A stretch of 45,862 bases of DNA, taken from NCBI GenBank assembly GCA_900541865.1, contig UQLO01000025.1, positions 1-45,862 on the forward strand, written 5' to 3'. The DNA comes from an uncultured Porphyromonadaceae bacterium (GTDB lineage Bacteria; Bacteroidota; Bacteroidia; Bacteroidales; Muribaculaceae). This document shows positions 22,916 to 32,300 of the stretch, piece after piece; positions within the stretch are counted from its first letter, which is position 1, and each line of letters starts with the position of its first letter. The translations under genes were made by a program, and so were the position numbers. Below the pieces are notes generated by a model. That model did not search any database and was not told the DNA's origin. It saw only the letters and a program-made list of their open reading frames with translations.

Positions 22916-25117
22916 ATGAAAAGTGAACTTATCGTAGACGTACAGGCAGCGGAGGTGTCGACTGCCCTGCTGGAGGACGGCCGCCTGGTCTCGCTCCAGA
23001 AGGAACAGCGCAACATCGCCTATGCCGTGGGCGACATCTACCTGGCCAAGGTCAAAAAGCTCATGCCGGGCCTGAACGCCGCCTTCGTAAACGTGGGATA
23101 TGAAAAAGACGCTTTCCTTCATTACCTGGACCTCGGTCCTAACTTTGCGAGCTACTCGGAGTTTCTCACCAAACTCTTGAGCGACAAGAAGCGGCGCCCT
23201 CAGCTGCCGCAGATGAAACTCCTGCCCGAAATCGACAAACACGGCTCCGTTGCCGGCACCCTGGAGCCGGGGCGCGAGCTGCTGGTGCAGATTGTCAAAG
23301 AGCCGATTTCTTCCAAGGGTCCACGACTGACCACCGAGCTCAGCTTCACCGGACGCTACATGGTGCTGACGCCCTTCTGCGACAAAATATCCGTTTCGCA
23401 GAAAATTAAAAGCTCTGAAGAGAAGATGAGGCTGCGAAAGCTCATCGAGAGCATAAAGCCGCGAAATTTCGGCGTCATCATCCGCACTTCGGCCGAAGGC
23501 AAGAACGCCGCCGACCTCTACGCCGAGCTCAAAACGCTGCTCAAATCCTTCGACGACTGCTGCGCCAAAGCGCAGAAGGCAACGGCGCCGGCTCTCGTCT
23601 TCGAAGAAGAGAGCCGCATCGTGGGCATGCTGCGCGACGTTTTCAGCCCCTCCTTCGAGAACATCTACGTCAACGACGCCGATGTGCACGCTCAGCTCCA
23701 CACCTACGTGAGCCTCATCGCACCCGAGAAGGCCGACATAGTGCACACCTACACCAAGCCGGAGCCCATCTTCGACCATTTCGGCATAACCCGCCAGATT
23801 AAAAGCTCGTTCGGCAAAACGGTGTCGTTCAAAAACGGCGCTTACATCATCATCGAGCATACCGAGGCGCTTCATGTTGTCGACGTTAACTCGGGCAATC
23901 GCTCCAAGGCCACCAACGACCAGGAGACCAACGCTCTGGAGGTGAACCTCCGCGCCGCCGACGAAATAGCGCGCCAGCTGCGTCTTCGCGACATGGGCGG
24001 CATTATCGTGGTCGACTTCATCGATATGGCCAAGCAGGAGCACCGCCAGCAGCTCTACGACCATATGCGCGAAATTATGGGCAACGACCGCGCTCGCCAC
24101 AACATTCTGCCACTGAGCAAGTTCGGCCTTATGCAAATCACACGCCAGCGTGTGCGCCCGGCCCTGGACATCACCGTGACCGAAAGCTGTCCGTCGTGCT
24201 TCGGCAAGGGTGAGGTGCAGCCCTCGCTGCTCTTCACCGACACCCTCCGCGAAAAGCTCGAATATCTTGTCAACACCCTTGGAGTGTCGGACTTCATAAT
24301 GTACGTACACCCCTACGTGGAGGCATACCTTAAAAAAGGTTGGCTCTTCAGCCTCTACCGCACCTGGCGCCGCGAGCTCGGCACGAAGTTCAAGATTCTG
24401 GCCGACCAGTCGCTGGCATACCTTGAATATAAGGTACTCGACAAAGACCGCAACGTGCTCCAGCTTCAGCAGGAGAAAGACCTCAACCAAAGTTCCGCCA
24501 CCAAGACCCAGAACAAGGCCCGCACACGCGGCGAACAGGCCGAGGAAAAGCCGGCCGTCCCCAAGAAGGGCGCGCAGACTCCCCGCGAGGACTCTCCCGC
24601 TGCCAAGACGCCGGCCCAGCCCAAGCCCAAGCAGCCTAAGGCGCCCAAGGCGCCCGCGACCGCCGAAGCGCCCGCGCCCACCGAGACGCCCGCCGAGGCC
24701 CCAACGCCTCCCAAGCAGCCCAAACAGCCCAGAGAGCCTAAGGAGCCTAAGGAACCTAAGGAACCCAAGGCACCCAAGGAACCCCGCCAGCCTAAAAAGC
24801 TCAAGGCAGCCAAAACCGCTCCCGTGGCGCTTATCCCCGAGCATTTCGAAGAAACGCCCCCGCAGGAAGCTCCCGTTGAGGAAGCTGAACAGCAAGTGGT
24901 TGCCGAAGCCGAGGTTGCCGAAGCCGCCGAGCAGCCCGAAGAGGGCGCCGTGAAGCTCACCAAGAGCCAGCGGCGGCGCCGAGCCCGCAAGCGCTCAAAG
25001 GAGGCAGCCCGCGCACTCAACGCGCAGGAGCAGGACAGCGACGAGGCCGACGCAGAGGCCGACGACAATCCTCAACCCGAATCTACACCCGTGGCCGAGC
25101 AAACACAAGAAGCTTGA
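22916..25117 (+). CDS. rng: Ribonuclease E/G family protein with long disordered C-terminal tail
   Basis: A 733-aa single-strand endoribonuclease for mRNA decay and rRNA processing. An S1 domain (about 36-125, GDIYLAKVKKLMPGLNAAFVNVG) is followed by the catalytic region. The Mg2+-binding aspartates are D323 in HVVDVNSGNR and D367 in IIVVDFIDM, and the zinc-link cysteines are C425 and C428 in CPSCFGKG; spacing agrees with E. coli RNase E. The catalytic part ends near residue 515. The remaining 220 residues are low complexity: Pro/Lys/Glu/Gln repeats (PKEPKEPKEPKAP), an acidic stretch, a basic patch (SQRRRRARKRSK) and an acidic end. In E. coli RNase E such a tail holds RNA and partner-protein sites; the sequence here is unrelated. 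RNase G-type proteins normally lack it. Confidence 0.93.
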   Translation: MKSELIVDVQAAEVSTALLEDGRLVSLQKEQRNIAYAVGDIYLAKVKKLMPGLNAAFVNVGYEKDAFLHYLDLGPNFASYSEFLTKLLSDKKRRPQLPQMKLLPEIDKHGSVAGTLEPGRELLVQIVKEPISSKGPRLTTELSFTGRYMVLTPFCDKISVSQKIKSSEEKMRLRKLIESIKPRNFGVIIRTSAEGKNAADLYAELKTLLKSFDDCCAKAQKATAPALVFEEESRIVGMLRDVFSPSFENIYVNDADVHAQLHTYVSLIAPEKADIVHTYTKPEPIFDHFGITRQIKSSFGKTVSFKNGAYIIIEHTEALHVVDVNSGNRSKATNDQETNALEVNLRAADEIARQLRLRDMGGIIVVDFIDMAKQEHRQQLYDHMREIMGNDRARHNILPLSKFGLMQITRQRVRPALDITVTESCPSCFGKGEVQPSLLFTDTLREKLEYLVNTLGVSDFIMYVHPYVEAYLKKGWLFSLYRTWRRELGTKFKILADQSLAYLEYKVLDKDRNVLQLQQEKDLNQSSATKTQNKARTRGEQAEEKPAVPKKGAQTPREDSPAAKTPAQPKPKQPKAPKAPATAEAPAPTETPAEAPTPPKQPKQPREPKEPKEPKEPKAPKEPRQPKKLKAAKTAPVALIPEHFEETPPQEAPVEEAEQQVVAEAEVAEAAEQPEEGAVKLTKSQRRRRARKRSKEAARALNAQEQDSDEADAEADDNPQPESTPVAEQTQEA

Positions 25118-25172
25118 GCCACAAACACCTGACCACTCAGGTTCAGGAATTCAAAAGGAAAGCACATATCCC

Positions 25173-25200
25173 TGCGCCCGGCCCCATTCGGCCGGGCGCA
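25173..25200 (+). terminator. Hairpin terminator after the RNase E/G gene
   Basis: TGCGCCCGGCC and GGCCGGGCGCA form a perfect 11-bp stem with a CCATTC loop, 55 nt after the stop. The downstream sequence is CTACTTATAT, not a clean T-run. Confidence 0.6.
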
Positions 25201-25315
25201 CTACTTATATAAATATAGTTAATAGGTAAGAGTGAATAGTGAACAGTAGATGATGAGGCCGACCCTCAGATGCTAACTTCATCACGCCGAAAAGGACCGG
25301 AGAAAGTCGAAACGA

Positions 25316-25362
25316 GGACCCCGGCGGGGTCCAATAAAGTAGCCAGGGGTGACAACCCCTGG
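25316..25362. repeat. Two short palindromes of the dispersed hairpin family
   Basis: GGACCCC-GGC-GGGGTCC (25316-25332, 7-bp stem, 3-nt loop) and CCAGGGGT-GACA-ACCCCTGG (25343-25362, 8-bp stem). Close relatives occur in the 45-kb repeats (for example CGACCCC-GAC-GGGGTCG at 45138). Confidence 0.7.
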
Positions 25363-25381
25363 ACAGCTTATCCTCTTGAAG

Positions 25382-25497
25382 ATCAGCGACCCTGTAGGGG
25401 TCGAACCTTCGCGCAATACAGGTTTTTGCTGCGGATTCTGAAAAAAGACTGCATGCTCTCGTCTACGCGAAGGTTCGACCCCTACAGGGTCGCTGAT
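25382..25497. repeat. Perfect 32-bp inverted repeat around a 52-nt loop
   Basis: Bases 25382-25413 are the exact reverse complement of 25466-25497. Each arm contains the GACCCTGT/GGGGTCGAACC module also found once per unit at 45091 and 45658. Transcribed, it would fold into a very stable long hairpin; as DNA it is a cruciform candidate. Confidence 0.9.
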
Positions 25498-25528
25498 AAT
25501 CATTGGGTTATCTATTGGCTACTTTATT

Positions 25529-25551
25529 GAACCGCTACGCGGTTCTTTTTT
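25529..25551 (+). terminator. Terminator-like hairpin of the repeat block
   Basis: GAACCGC-TAC-GCGGTTC followed by six T residues. The identical hairpin ends the corresponding part of both 45-kb repeat units. It looks like an intrinsic terminator embedded in the repeat. Confidence 0.7.
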
Positions 25552-25590
25552 AATGGCTTAAGCGAATGTTTGCAGGCCCTTTCGCGGCTT

Positions 25591-25700
25591 GAGGCTGTCG
25601 AAAAATTCGCAAATTTTTAGGATGTCAATTTGTAAACAATTGATATTCAATCCTTATATTTTGGAAACTATTGGAGAAATCTGAGCTTTTCGACAGCCTC
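25591..25700. mobile_element. MITE-like element with 14-bp terminal inverted repeats
   Basis: A 110-bp AT-rich segment bounded by perfect inverted repeats GAGGCTGTCGAAAA (25591-25604) and TTTTCGACAGCCTC (25687-25700). It has no coding capacity and no obvious target duplication. The ends resemble those of some DDE-type insertion sequences; it could be a non-autonomous derivative or an IS remnant. Confidence 0.55.
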
Positions 25701-25802
25701 CCTCCTTGAGCATCTCCCATCCTCCATTTTTACCTCCCTCAGACTCCACTTCTTCATTTTCCATTCTCCTTTTTCAATTTCTGGGGGAGGAGGCCGGGGG
25801 GG

Positions 25803-25913
25803 GCGACGCCACAAAATATGCTTTATAACATATTGTGATAATTATCAAGGGGAAAAGGGCGAGTACTCTGGCGTCGCGCTTACACAAAAGATGCTGTTTC
25901 GCCATATTTTGTG
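25803..25913. repeat. Nested inverted repeats upstream of the M6 protease gene
   Basis: GCGACGCC (25803-25810) is complementary to GGCGTCGC (25870-25877), and CACAAAATATG (25810-25820) to CATATTTTGTG (25903-25913). The two pairings share a base on the left and compete or nest. Nature unknown. Confidence 0.6.
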
Positions 25914-26008
25914 CCTTTGAGTTAGTTTTGGGGCCGATTGGCCTCTTAACCCTTTTCTTATTATTTTGGTAAAAAATTATCATAGGGCTTAAAAATTTTC
26001 AATAAATG

Positions 26009-26039
26009 TTGTACAAATGAAAAATTGTGCCTACATTTG
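26009..26039 (+). promoter_or_regulatory. Promoter of the M6 protease gene
   Basis: TTG (26009-26011) and TACATTTG (26032-26039) are separated by 20 nt, a good Bacteroidetes promoter; the ATG lies 34 nt downstream. Confidence 0.7.
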
Positions 26040-26073
26040 CGGTGTATAACGTCCAATAAGGTTCCAAACCAAT

Positions 26074-28923
26074 ATGAAACTACCAGTTCAAGCTAGCCTG
26101 AGTGCCCTCCTGATAGGTTTGACAGCGTTGACCGCCGGTGCGATACCGGCCAAGCGCGGCGTGCTGCATGTGCAGCAACCTGACGGCACTACCTTAGCCG
26201 TAGAGCTCGTGGGCGACGAGCATGCGCACCAGTATTTCACCCCCGACGGCTATCTGCTCAAACCTGCCGACGGATATTACTACTACGCCACTCCCGGCGA
26301 TGACGGTGCGCTCGTAAGCAGCGGCATCCGCGCTTACGACCAGCCCACGCAGGAAGCTATACAATATATGAACACCGTCGACCGTCAGGCCGTGCGCCGC
26401 ACACTGCAGGCGCAGCTCGAAAACTCCGCAGCCGCCGCTTCGCACCGGCGCGTGAGCGGCCTGTTCCCGGAGTCGCGCTTCCCGGCCATGGGCGAGCAGC
26501 GCGCAATAGTTATTCTGGTGGAGTACAAGGACGTGAAAATGTCGACCGACAACGCCTACGACTACTTCAACCGCATGCTCAACGAGTACGGCTTCTCCGA
26601 CTACGGCGGCACCGGCTGCGCCAAAGAGTTCTTCGAGCTTAATTCGGGGGGCAACTTCATTTGCGACTTCGACGTCTTCGGACCTATCACTCTGGCGCAG
26701 AACATGTCGTACTACGGCGGCAACGACTGGTCGGGCAACGACCAAAACCCTGAAATGATGGTAGTTGAGGCGTGCCAGGCTCTCGACGGTCAGGTAGACT
26801 TCTCGGAGTACGACCGCGACGGCGACGGCTATGTCGACAACGTGTTCATCTTCTACGCCGGCCGCGGCGAAGCCTCGGGCGGCTCTGCCAACACCGTGTG
26901 GCCCCACTCGTGGACGCTCACCAGCGCCGGTGTGTCGACCAACCGCCGCACTTTCGACGGTGTGATTGTCGACCGCTACGGCTGCTCCAACGAATGGGAA
27001 GGCACGCGCCCCGACGGTGTGGGCACCTTCATCCATGAATTTTCGCACGTGATCGGTCTTCCCGACCTCTATGCAACAAGCTATACCTCGTCGTTTACTC
27101 CCGGAGCGTGGAGCGCCCTGGACTACGGCCCCTACAACAACGACGGCTGCACGCCTCCCAACTACGGTGCCTTTGAGCGCGCCGCCCTGGGTTGGATGGA
27201 GCCCGTACGCATCCAGGGACCGATGAACGCCACCCTGCCCCCGATTACGGAAAATGTGGCCGGCATAATCTACGACGACGCCAATCCCGACGAATACTTC
27301 CTCTTCGAAAACCGCCAACAGACCGGCTGGGACACTTATATCCCCGGCCACGGCATGCTCATCTGGCACGTTGACTACCAGTCGTCGGTATGGGCGAGCA
27401 ATGTTGTCAACAACACGCCCTCCCACCAGTATGTGGATATCGAGGAGGCCGACAACTCCCGCTCCGACTATTCGCGCGACGGTGACTCCTTCCCCGGTGC
27501 CAGCAACGTGACCTCCTTCACCGACACCACCACGCCGAACATGAAGCGCTGGAACGGCCGCGGCTTCGAGCTGCCCATCACCGAAATTGCCGAGACAAAC
27601 GGTATAATAAGCTTCCTGGTAGCCGGCGGAGCAAGCGAGATGGTTTCGCCCGAGGTGACAGCAAGCCCGGCGTCGTCCGAAGAGCTCCTTCTGGAATGGG
27701 AACACCCCGACGGAGCGGGACGTCTGTACGCCAACGTCTACGAGATGCCGGAAGTGCTTCCCACCAACGACGCCTCCGACTACTCCGAACTCATCAAAGA
27801 CTGCACCCTGGCCAAGGCCAACGTTGACTGCGGCGACAGCGGCAGCTTCACCATCGACGGCCTGACGCCTCAGACGGGCTACATCATCGAAACCACACTG
27901 CGCAACGGCCTTCAGAACTCACCGGCACGCTATGCCGAGGCCTTTACCGGCCGTCCTACCCTCGACCGCCTCACCGTGCGCGCCATAGAGACCGCCAATG
28001 TTGAGGAAACGGGCTTCACCGCCATCTGGGAACGCCTCGAGGAGGCCGACAACTACCTCCTGAGCGTCTACGAGAAGGTGTTCGGCGCTCCCTTCTACGA
28101 TGAGTGCAATTTCGACAACTACGACAGCACTCTGGCCCTCCCGGAAGGGTGGAGCTCGAACAGCGCCGCTTCCTACGCCAACACCTCCTACTCCGGCAAA
28201 GCCGTGCCCGCACTCCGTCTGGGGCGCACCGGCGACCGCGTGCAGACACCGGCCTACGACGACGATATCCGCAGCATCGCTTTCTGGCACCGCGGCAACG
28301 GCACCGTCGAGGGCGACATACTCTACCTGAGCTTCTACGACACCGAAGCAGAAATGTGGAGCATATATAAAGAGGTTGCCGTCGAAACCGCTGCCGGAGG
28401 CGCCGTGACCGAAATCGACGACATACCCGCCGGCTACAAGCAGGCACGCATCGAGTTCCGTCGCACCACCACCAAGGGCGCTGTCGCCATCGACGACGTT
28501 GTGGTGGGCCACGGCGAGACCTTCACCGACGTTGTCGTTCCGGAATATGACGCAGTCGCCGTCGGCAACGTTGAGAGCTTCGACGTCACCGGCCTCAAAC
28601 CGGAAACCACCTACCGCTGGACGGTAGCCGCCACCGACGGCACCCTGACCAGCCGCGCCTCCACGCCGCTTGAGGCCGTCACCAAGGCCTCCTCGGGCAT
28701 CGCCGGAATCGCCGCCACCACGCTGCGCGTAGTGGCAGCCGACGGCAGCGTGAGAGTTACCGGCGCCGAGGCCGACGCCGCCATCAGCCTGTGCGACCTT
28801 TCGGGCCGCATCGTGGCCGCCGCCACGGCAAACGCCGCCGGCAACGCCACTCTGACAGTGAACACCCCCGGATTCTATATCGTACGCACCGGCCGCGCAG
28901 CGGTCAAGGTTGCAGTGCGCTGA
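26074..28923 (+). CDS. Secreted M6-family metalloprotease with type IX-like C-terminal domain
   Basis: A 949-aa exported zinc protease. A signal peptide (about 1-22) and a pro-region (about 25-120, RGVLHVQQPDGTTLAVELVG) precede the catalytic domain. The zinc site is H321-E322-F-S-H325 followed by VIGLPDLY, the immune-inhibitor-A (M6) pattern. DRDGDGYVDN (D247, D249, D251, D255) is an EF-hand-like calcium loop just upstream. The C-terminal half has FN3-like modules and a cleaved-adhesin/MAM-like beta-sandwich (about 675-815). The last 75 residues (GIAATTLRVVAADGSVRV ... PGFYIVRTGRAAVKVAVR) look like a type IX sorting domain. It probably digests extracellular protein, host or microbial; the target is unknown. 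It is a single-gene unit with its own promoter. Confidence 0.93.
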   Translation: MKLPVQASLSALLIGLTALTAGAIPAKRGVLHVQQPDGTTLAVELVGDEHAHQYFTPDGYLLKPADGYYYYATPGDDGALVSSGIRAYDQPTQEAIQYMNTVDRQAVRRTLQAQLENSAAAASHRRVSGLFPESRFPAMGEQRAIVILVEYKDVKMSTDNAYDYFNRMLNEYGFSDYGGTGCAKEFFELNSGGNFICDFDVFGPITLAQNMSYYGGNDWSGNDQNPEMMVVEACQALDGQVDFSEYDRDGDGYVDNVFIFYAGRGEASGGSANTVWPHSWTLTSAGVSTNRRTFDGVIVDRYGCSNEWEGTRPDGVGTFIHEFSHVIGLPDLYATSYTSSFTPGAWSALDYGPYNNDGCTPPNYGAFERAALGWMEPVRIQGPMNATLPPITENVAGIIYDDANPDEYFLFENRQQTGWDTYIPGHGMLIWHVDYQSSVWASNVVNNTPSHQYVDIEEADNSRSDYSRDGDSFPGASNVTSFTDTTTPNMKRWNGRGFELPITEIAETNGIISFLVAGGASEMVSPEVTASPASSEELLLEWEHPDGAGRLYANVYEMPEVLPTNDASDYSELIKDCTLAKANVDCGDSGSFTIDGLTPQTGYIIETTLRNGLQNSPARYAEAFTGRPTLDRLTVRAIETANVEETGFTAIWERLEEADNYLLSVYEKVFGAPFYDECNFDNYDSTLALPEGWSSNSAASYANTSYSGKAVPALRLGRTGDRVQTPAYDDDIRSIAFWHRGNGTVEGDILYLSFYDTEAEMWSIYKEVAVETAAGGAVTEIDDIPAGYKQARIEFRRTTTKGAVAIDDVVVGHGETFTDVVVPEYDAVAVGNVESFDVTGLKPETTYRWTVAATDGTLTSRASTPLEAVTKASSGIAGIAATTLRVVAADGSVRVTGAEADAAISLCDLSGRIVAAATANAAGNATLTVNTPGFYIVRTGRAAVKVAVR

Positions 28924-29341
28924 TTCCGCCTCCGTACACAGGGCCGCCGGGAGCAACCGGCTTCCGGCGGCACCTCGACCTTCCGCCACCCCCGGCCGGA
29001 ATTGCCACCCACCCGCGGGCACCCGGACCGACATACACCGCCGCCACTTCCATCGGAAAAGCGCGGTCGCCACGCCTCCTCCTATTCCGACACGCACGAC
29101 TTATCCAGATTCATTCCAGAATCCAGATTCCTCCAGATTCCGAGCTACCATCCGTAGAGCTCCTTTCCCGCCACCGTGGCTCCGGCGCGAGCCGCAACAT
29201 TTGCACCTCCCAATCCAAGCCGACAGCAAAAAGAAGAAAAAGCTGTTGCTTAATTCAATATTTTATTATTTCCGAGCTTCCGGCAGCCAAAAGGTTTCAG
29301 CGGCCTCAAGCTTTCATTAAAAGAAACCAATCATTTTCATT
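28924..29341. other. 418-nt intergenic region, no gene
   Basis: Begins with a terminator-like hairpin and continues with C-rich then AT-rich sequence carrying three near-copies of CCAGATTC (29106-29135). A weak -7 candidate AACATTTG lies at 29196-29203. No convincing gene or known RNA was seen. Confidence 0.6.
28943..28971 (+). terminator. Terminator-like hairpin after the protease gene
   Basis: GCCGCCGGGA (28943-28952) pairs with TTCCGGCGGC (28962-28971) with one G-U pair, 19 nt after the stop. No T-run follows. Confidence 0.5.
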
Positions 29342-32300
29342 ATGAGAAAAATTCTATTCTGGATTTTTTCCGCAGTCCTGACAGCGGCCGGCGCCCTTAG
29401 TGCGCAAGCAGCCGCTCCGTTGGCCAAGCGCGCATCGGGCGTGCAAAGTGAGCTGCTTCAGCTCGCCGCCAACCCCTCCAGCCAGGCACCGAGCCGCGTG
29501 CAGACGCTTCAGGCTCGCACGGCGACCCAGTCGCTTTCGTTCAGCCGCGCCCTCAGAGGACAGGCTGCACTGGCCCGCCCCGCTGTTGAGCGCGTAGCTC
29601 CTGCGGGCGAAGCCGCCAACCTTCCCAACCTCCACGGTTTCATACTCTACCGTAGTCTGGAGGGTTCTCAGTATGGTCTTTACAAAATCGTGAACGGCGG
29701 AACCGAATTCGTATTCCCCACCGAGAAGGCCAGCAACGGCTCAATTGAAGTAAACGGTGTCACCTACGTAACCAACTATTTCAGCTTCTTTGGTTATGTA
29801 TTCGTATCGGTATATGTTTACGACGAAGATGGCGAGGAAATCGCCTCCCTCGACGGCAATGTAGACAACCTTTGCTTTGCGCAGACCATCGACCCGACCA
29901 CCGGCATAGTCTATGCAATCACCTACAATGCCGAAGGCAACGGTATTCAGCTCTCCACCATTGAGTACACCGAAAGTGCAGTCACCACCACTGCAATCGC
30001 TCCTATCGACGGTAACTGGAACACCCTTGCTTGCGACAGCCAGGGTCAGCTCTACGGCATCTCCTACGAAGGTGAAACCATCGACGACTCCTTTGTCGTT
30101 ACCGGATCCACCCTGAACAAGATCGACAAGACCACCGGTGCCGTAACCATTGTAGGCAACACCGGCATGCTTCCCCAGTATCTCTCCAGCGGTACTATCG
30201 ATGCCGCCACCGACAAGATGTACTGGAACGTATGCGCAGCCGACGAAAGCAGCATCCTCGCCGAGGTAAACCTCACCACCGGCCAGGCCACCGAGCTCTT
30301 CCAGTTTGAGTACGGCGATGAACTCATGGGTATGTACGTCAAGGCTCCCGCAGCCGCCGACGACGCACCCGCTGTGCCCATGAACCTTACGGCCAACTTC
30401 CCGGAAGGCTCTCTGAGCGGCACCGTCACCTTCGACGCACCCACCACGCTCTTCAATGGCACCGCCGCCAGCGGTCCTCTGAGCTACACCCTGCTCGTGG
30501 ACGGCGAAGTTGAGGCACAAGGCAACACCACCTTCGGCGCCACCAACATCACCATCCCCGTCGAGGTTTCTCTGCCCGCAGAGTACAAGTTCGTGCTCAC
30601 CGTAGCCAACGCCGCCGGCAACAGCCCCAAGGCCAAGACTACCGTATTCATCGGCCACGGCGCTCCCAACCGTCCCGCCAACGTTGCCCTCGAGTACTCC
30701 AACGGCAACCTCAACCTGAGCTGGGATGCAGTCACCACCACCTCCGACGGCGGCTATATCGACGCTGATGCCGTTCGCTACAACGTCTTCGACGCCAACG
30801 ACAACAAGGTTGCCGACATGATTGCCGTCACCTCCTGGAGCGCACCGCAGGCAATGCCCGCCGAGCTGACTACCTTCCAGTACTCCGTACAGGCCGTCAA
30901 CGCCGGTCTTGTATCGCCCAAGGCAAAGTCCAACGCCCTCACTCTGGGCAGCATCGTACCTCCCTACGCAGAATCTCTGATTGGTAGCGGCGGCCTGCCC
31001 GCCGGCTTCGCCTACATCGACGCCAACGGCGACGGCAAAGTCTGGGATATGACCACCAAGGGCGCCAAGATGACCTACAACTCCTCCGTGGCCATGGACG
31101 ACTACCTCGTTCTGCCTCCTATTGCCCTCGAAGCCGGTATGCTCTATGATTTCAGCGTAGAGGCATTCGCCAACAGCACGACCTTCCCCGAGCGCATGGA
31201 AATCCTTATGGGCAGCGCCCCCACTGTAGCCGGCCTGACCACCACCCTGCTTCCCTCCACCACCATCAACTGGAACGAGGATAACGCCAAGACCTTCACC
31301 ATGACTCTCGCTCCCGAGACCAGCGGCGTTTACTACATCGCTATTCATGGTATCTCCGACGCCGATATGTTCGCTCTGTTCGTTCGCAACGTCAGCGTAA
31401 GCGGCGCTTACACCGCAGCCGCTCCGGCAGCTTGCTCCGACGTTACCATCACTCCGGACGCTACCGGCCTTCTCAAGGCAGCCATCTCCTTCAAGGCCCC
31501 GAGCCTCAACATCGGCGGCTCCGCTCTGGACGCCATCACCTCCATAACCGTTAAGCGTAACGGCGAGGTTGTCAAGAGCTACGGCGAAACCGCTCCGGGC
31601 GCAACCCTCTCCTTCGAAGACGTCGCACCCGCTTCGGGCGACTACGTCTATAGCTTCCAGGCCTCCAACGACGGCGGCAATGGTACTATCTACACCGCAG
31701 AGTCCGTACACATCGGCTTCGGCGTTCCCGCCGACCTCACCGGTGTCAATATGGTAGAACAGGGCAACACCGGCGCTGTTACCATCACCTGGGATGCCGT
31801 TACCACCGACGTCAACGGCCTCACCTACCCCAACCCCGTGACCTACGCAGTGTGCGAATACGGCACCAGCGGCTGGGTACCCTTCGTAGAGGGCCTCACC
31901 GGCACCTCCTATGAGTTCCAGGCAGTAGCTGCCGGCGAACAGGAATTCGTTCAGTACGCAGTGTTCCCCTTCTATGAAGGCGAAAACGGCCTGGGCATGG
32001 CCACCGACCTCCTTGCAGTCGGCACCCCCTACACCAGCATCGACGAAAGCTTCGCCAACGGCAACCTCAGCTACATTCTGGGCACCGGCTTCAGCGAAGG
32101 CGCATCCTGGAGCATTGTCGACGACTCGCAGTACTCCGATCTCACATCCTACGACGGCGACAACGGCTTCCTCTCCTGCTCCGGCAACTATCTGGACAAC
32201 AAGTCGTCTATATTCACCGGCAAGGTAGACCTTACCGGCATGTCGAACCCCGGCGTTTCGTATGCAACCTTCGTAATCACTGCTGAGGACATCAACGAAA

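Larger units (their letters stand above)
25118..26073. other. 956-nt gene-free repeat region
   Basis: No protein-coding gene is supported here. It holds, in order: a perfect GC hairpin after the RNase gene, a block of short palindromes and a 32-bp inverted repeat, a terminator-like hairpin, a MITE-like element, polypyrimidine sequence, nested inverted repeats at 25803-25913 and the promoter of the protease gene. The small open frames across the block read through palindromes and are not convincing genes. Confidence 0.75.

Noticed and set aside
24720..24800. Tandem DNA repeat as a mobile or satellite element
   Set aside because: The 12-nt-like repetition is the coding sequence for the PKEP tail of the RNase and stays in frame.
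22691..24895. A 734-codon minus-strand open frame over the RNase E/G gene
   Set aside because: Antisense shadow of a gene with all catalytic residues identified; the translation is Leu/Gly-rich low complexity over the repeat tail.
25270..25530. 86-codon open frame across the 25-kb repeat block
   Set aside because: It lies inside inverted repeats, including the 32-bp arms, and has no protein-like features.
25118..26073. tRNA or known structural RNA in the large gap
   Set aside because: No cloverleaf with CCA-side acceptor and T-loop consensus, and no tmRNA, RNase P, SRP or 6S signature was recognised; the stems present belong to repeats.
28791..29345. 184-codon plus-strand open frame after the protease gene
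   Set aside because: It starts inside the protease gene in another frame and the translation lacks any fold-like pattern; the region is ordinary intergenic DNA.
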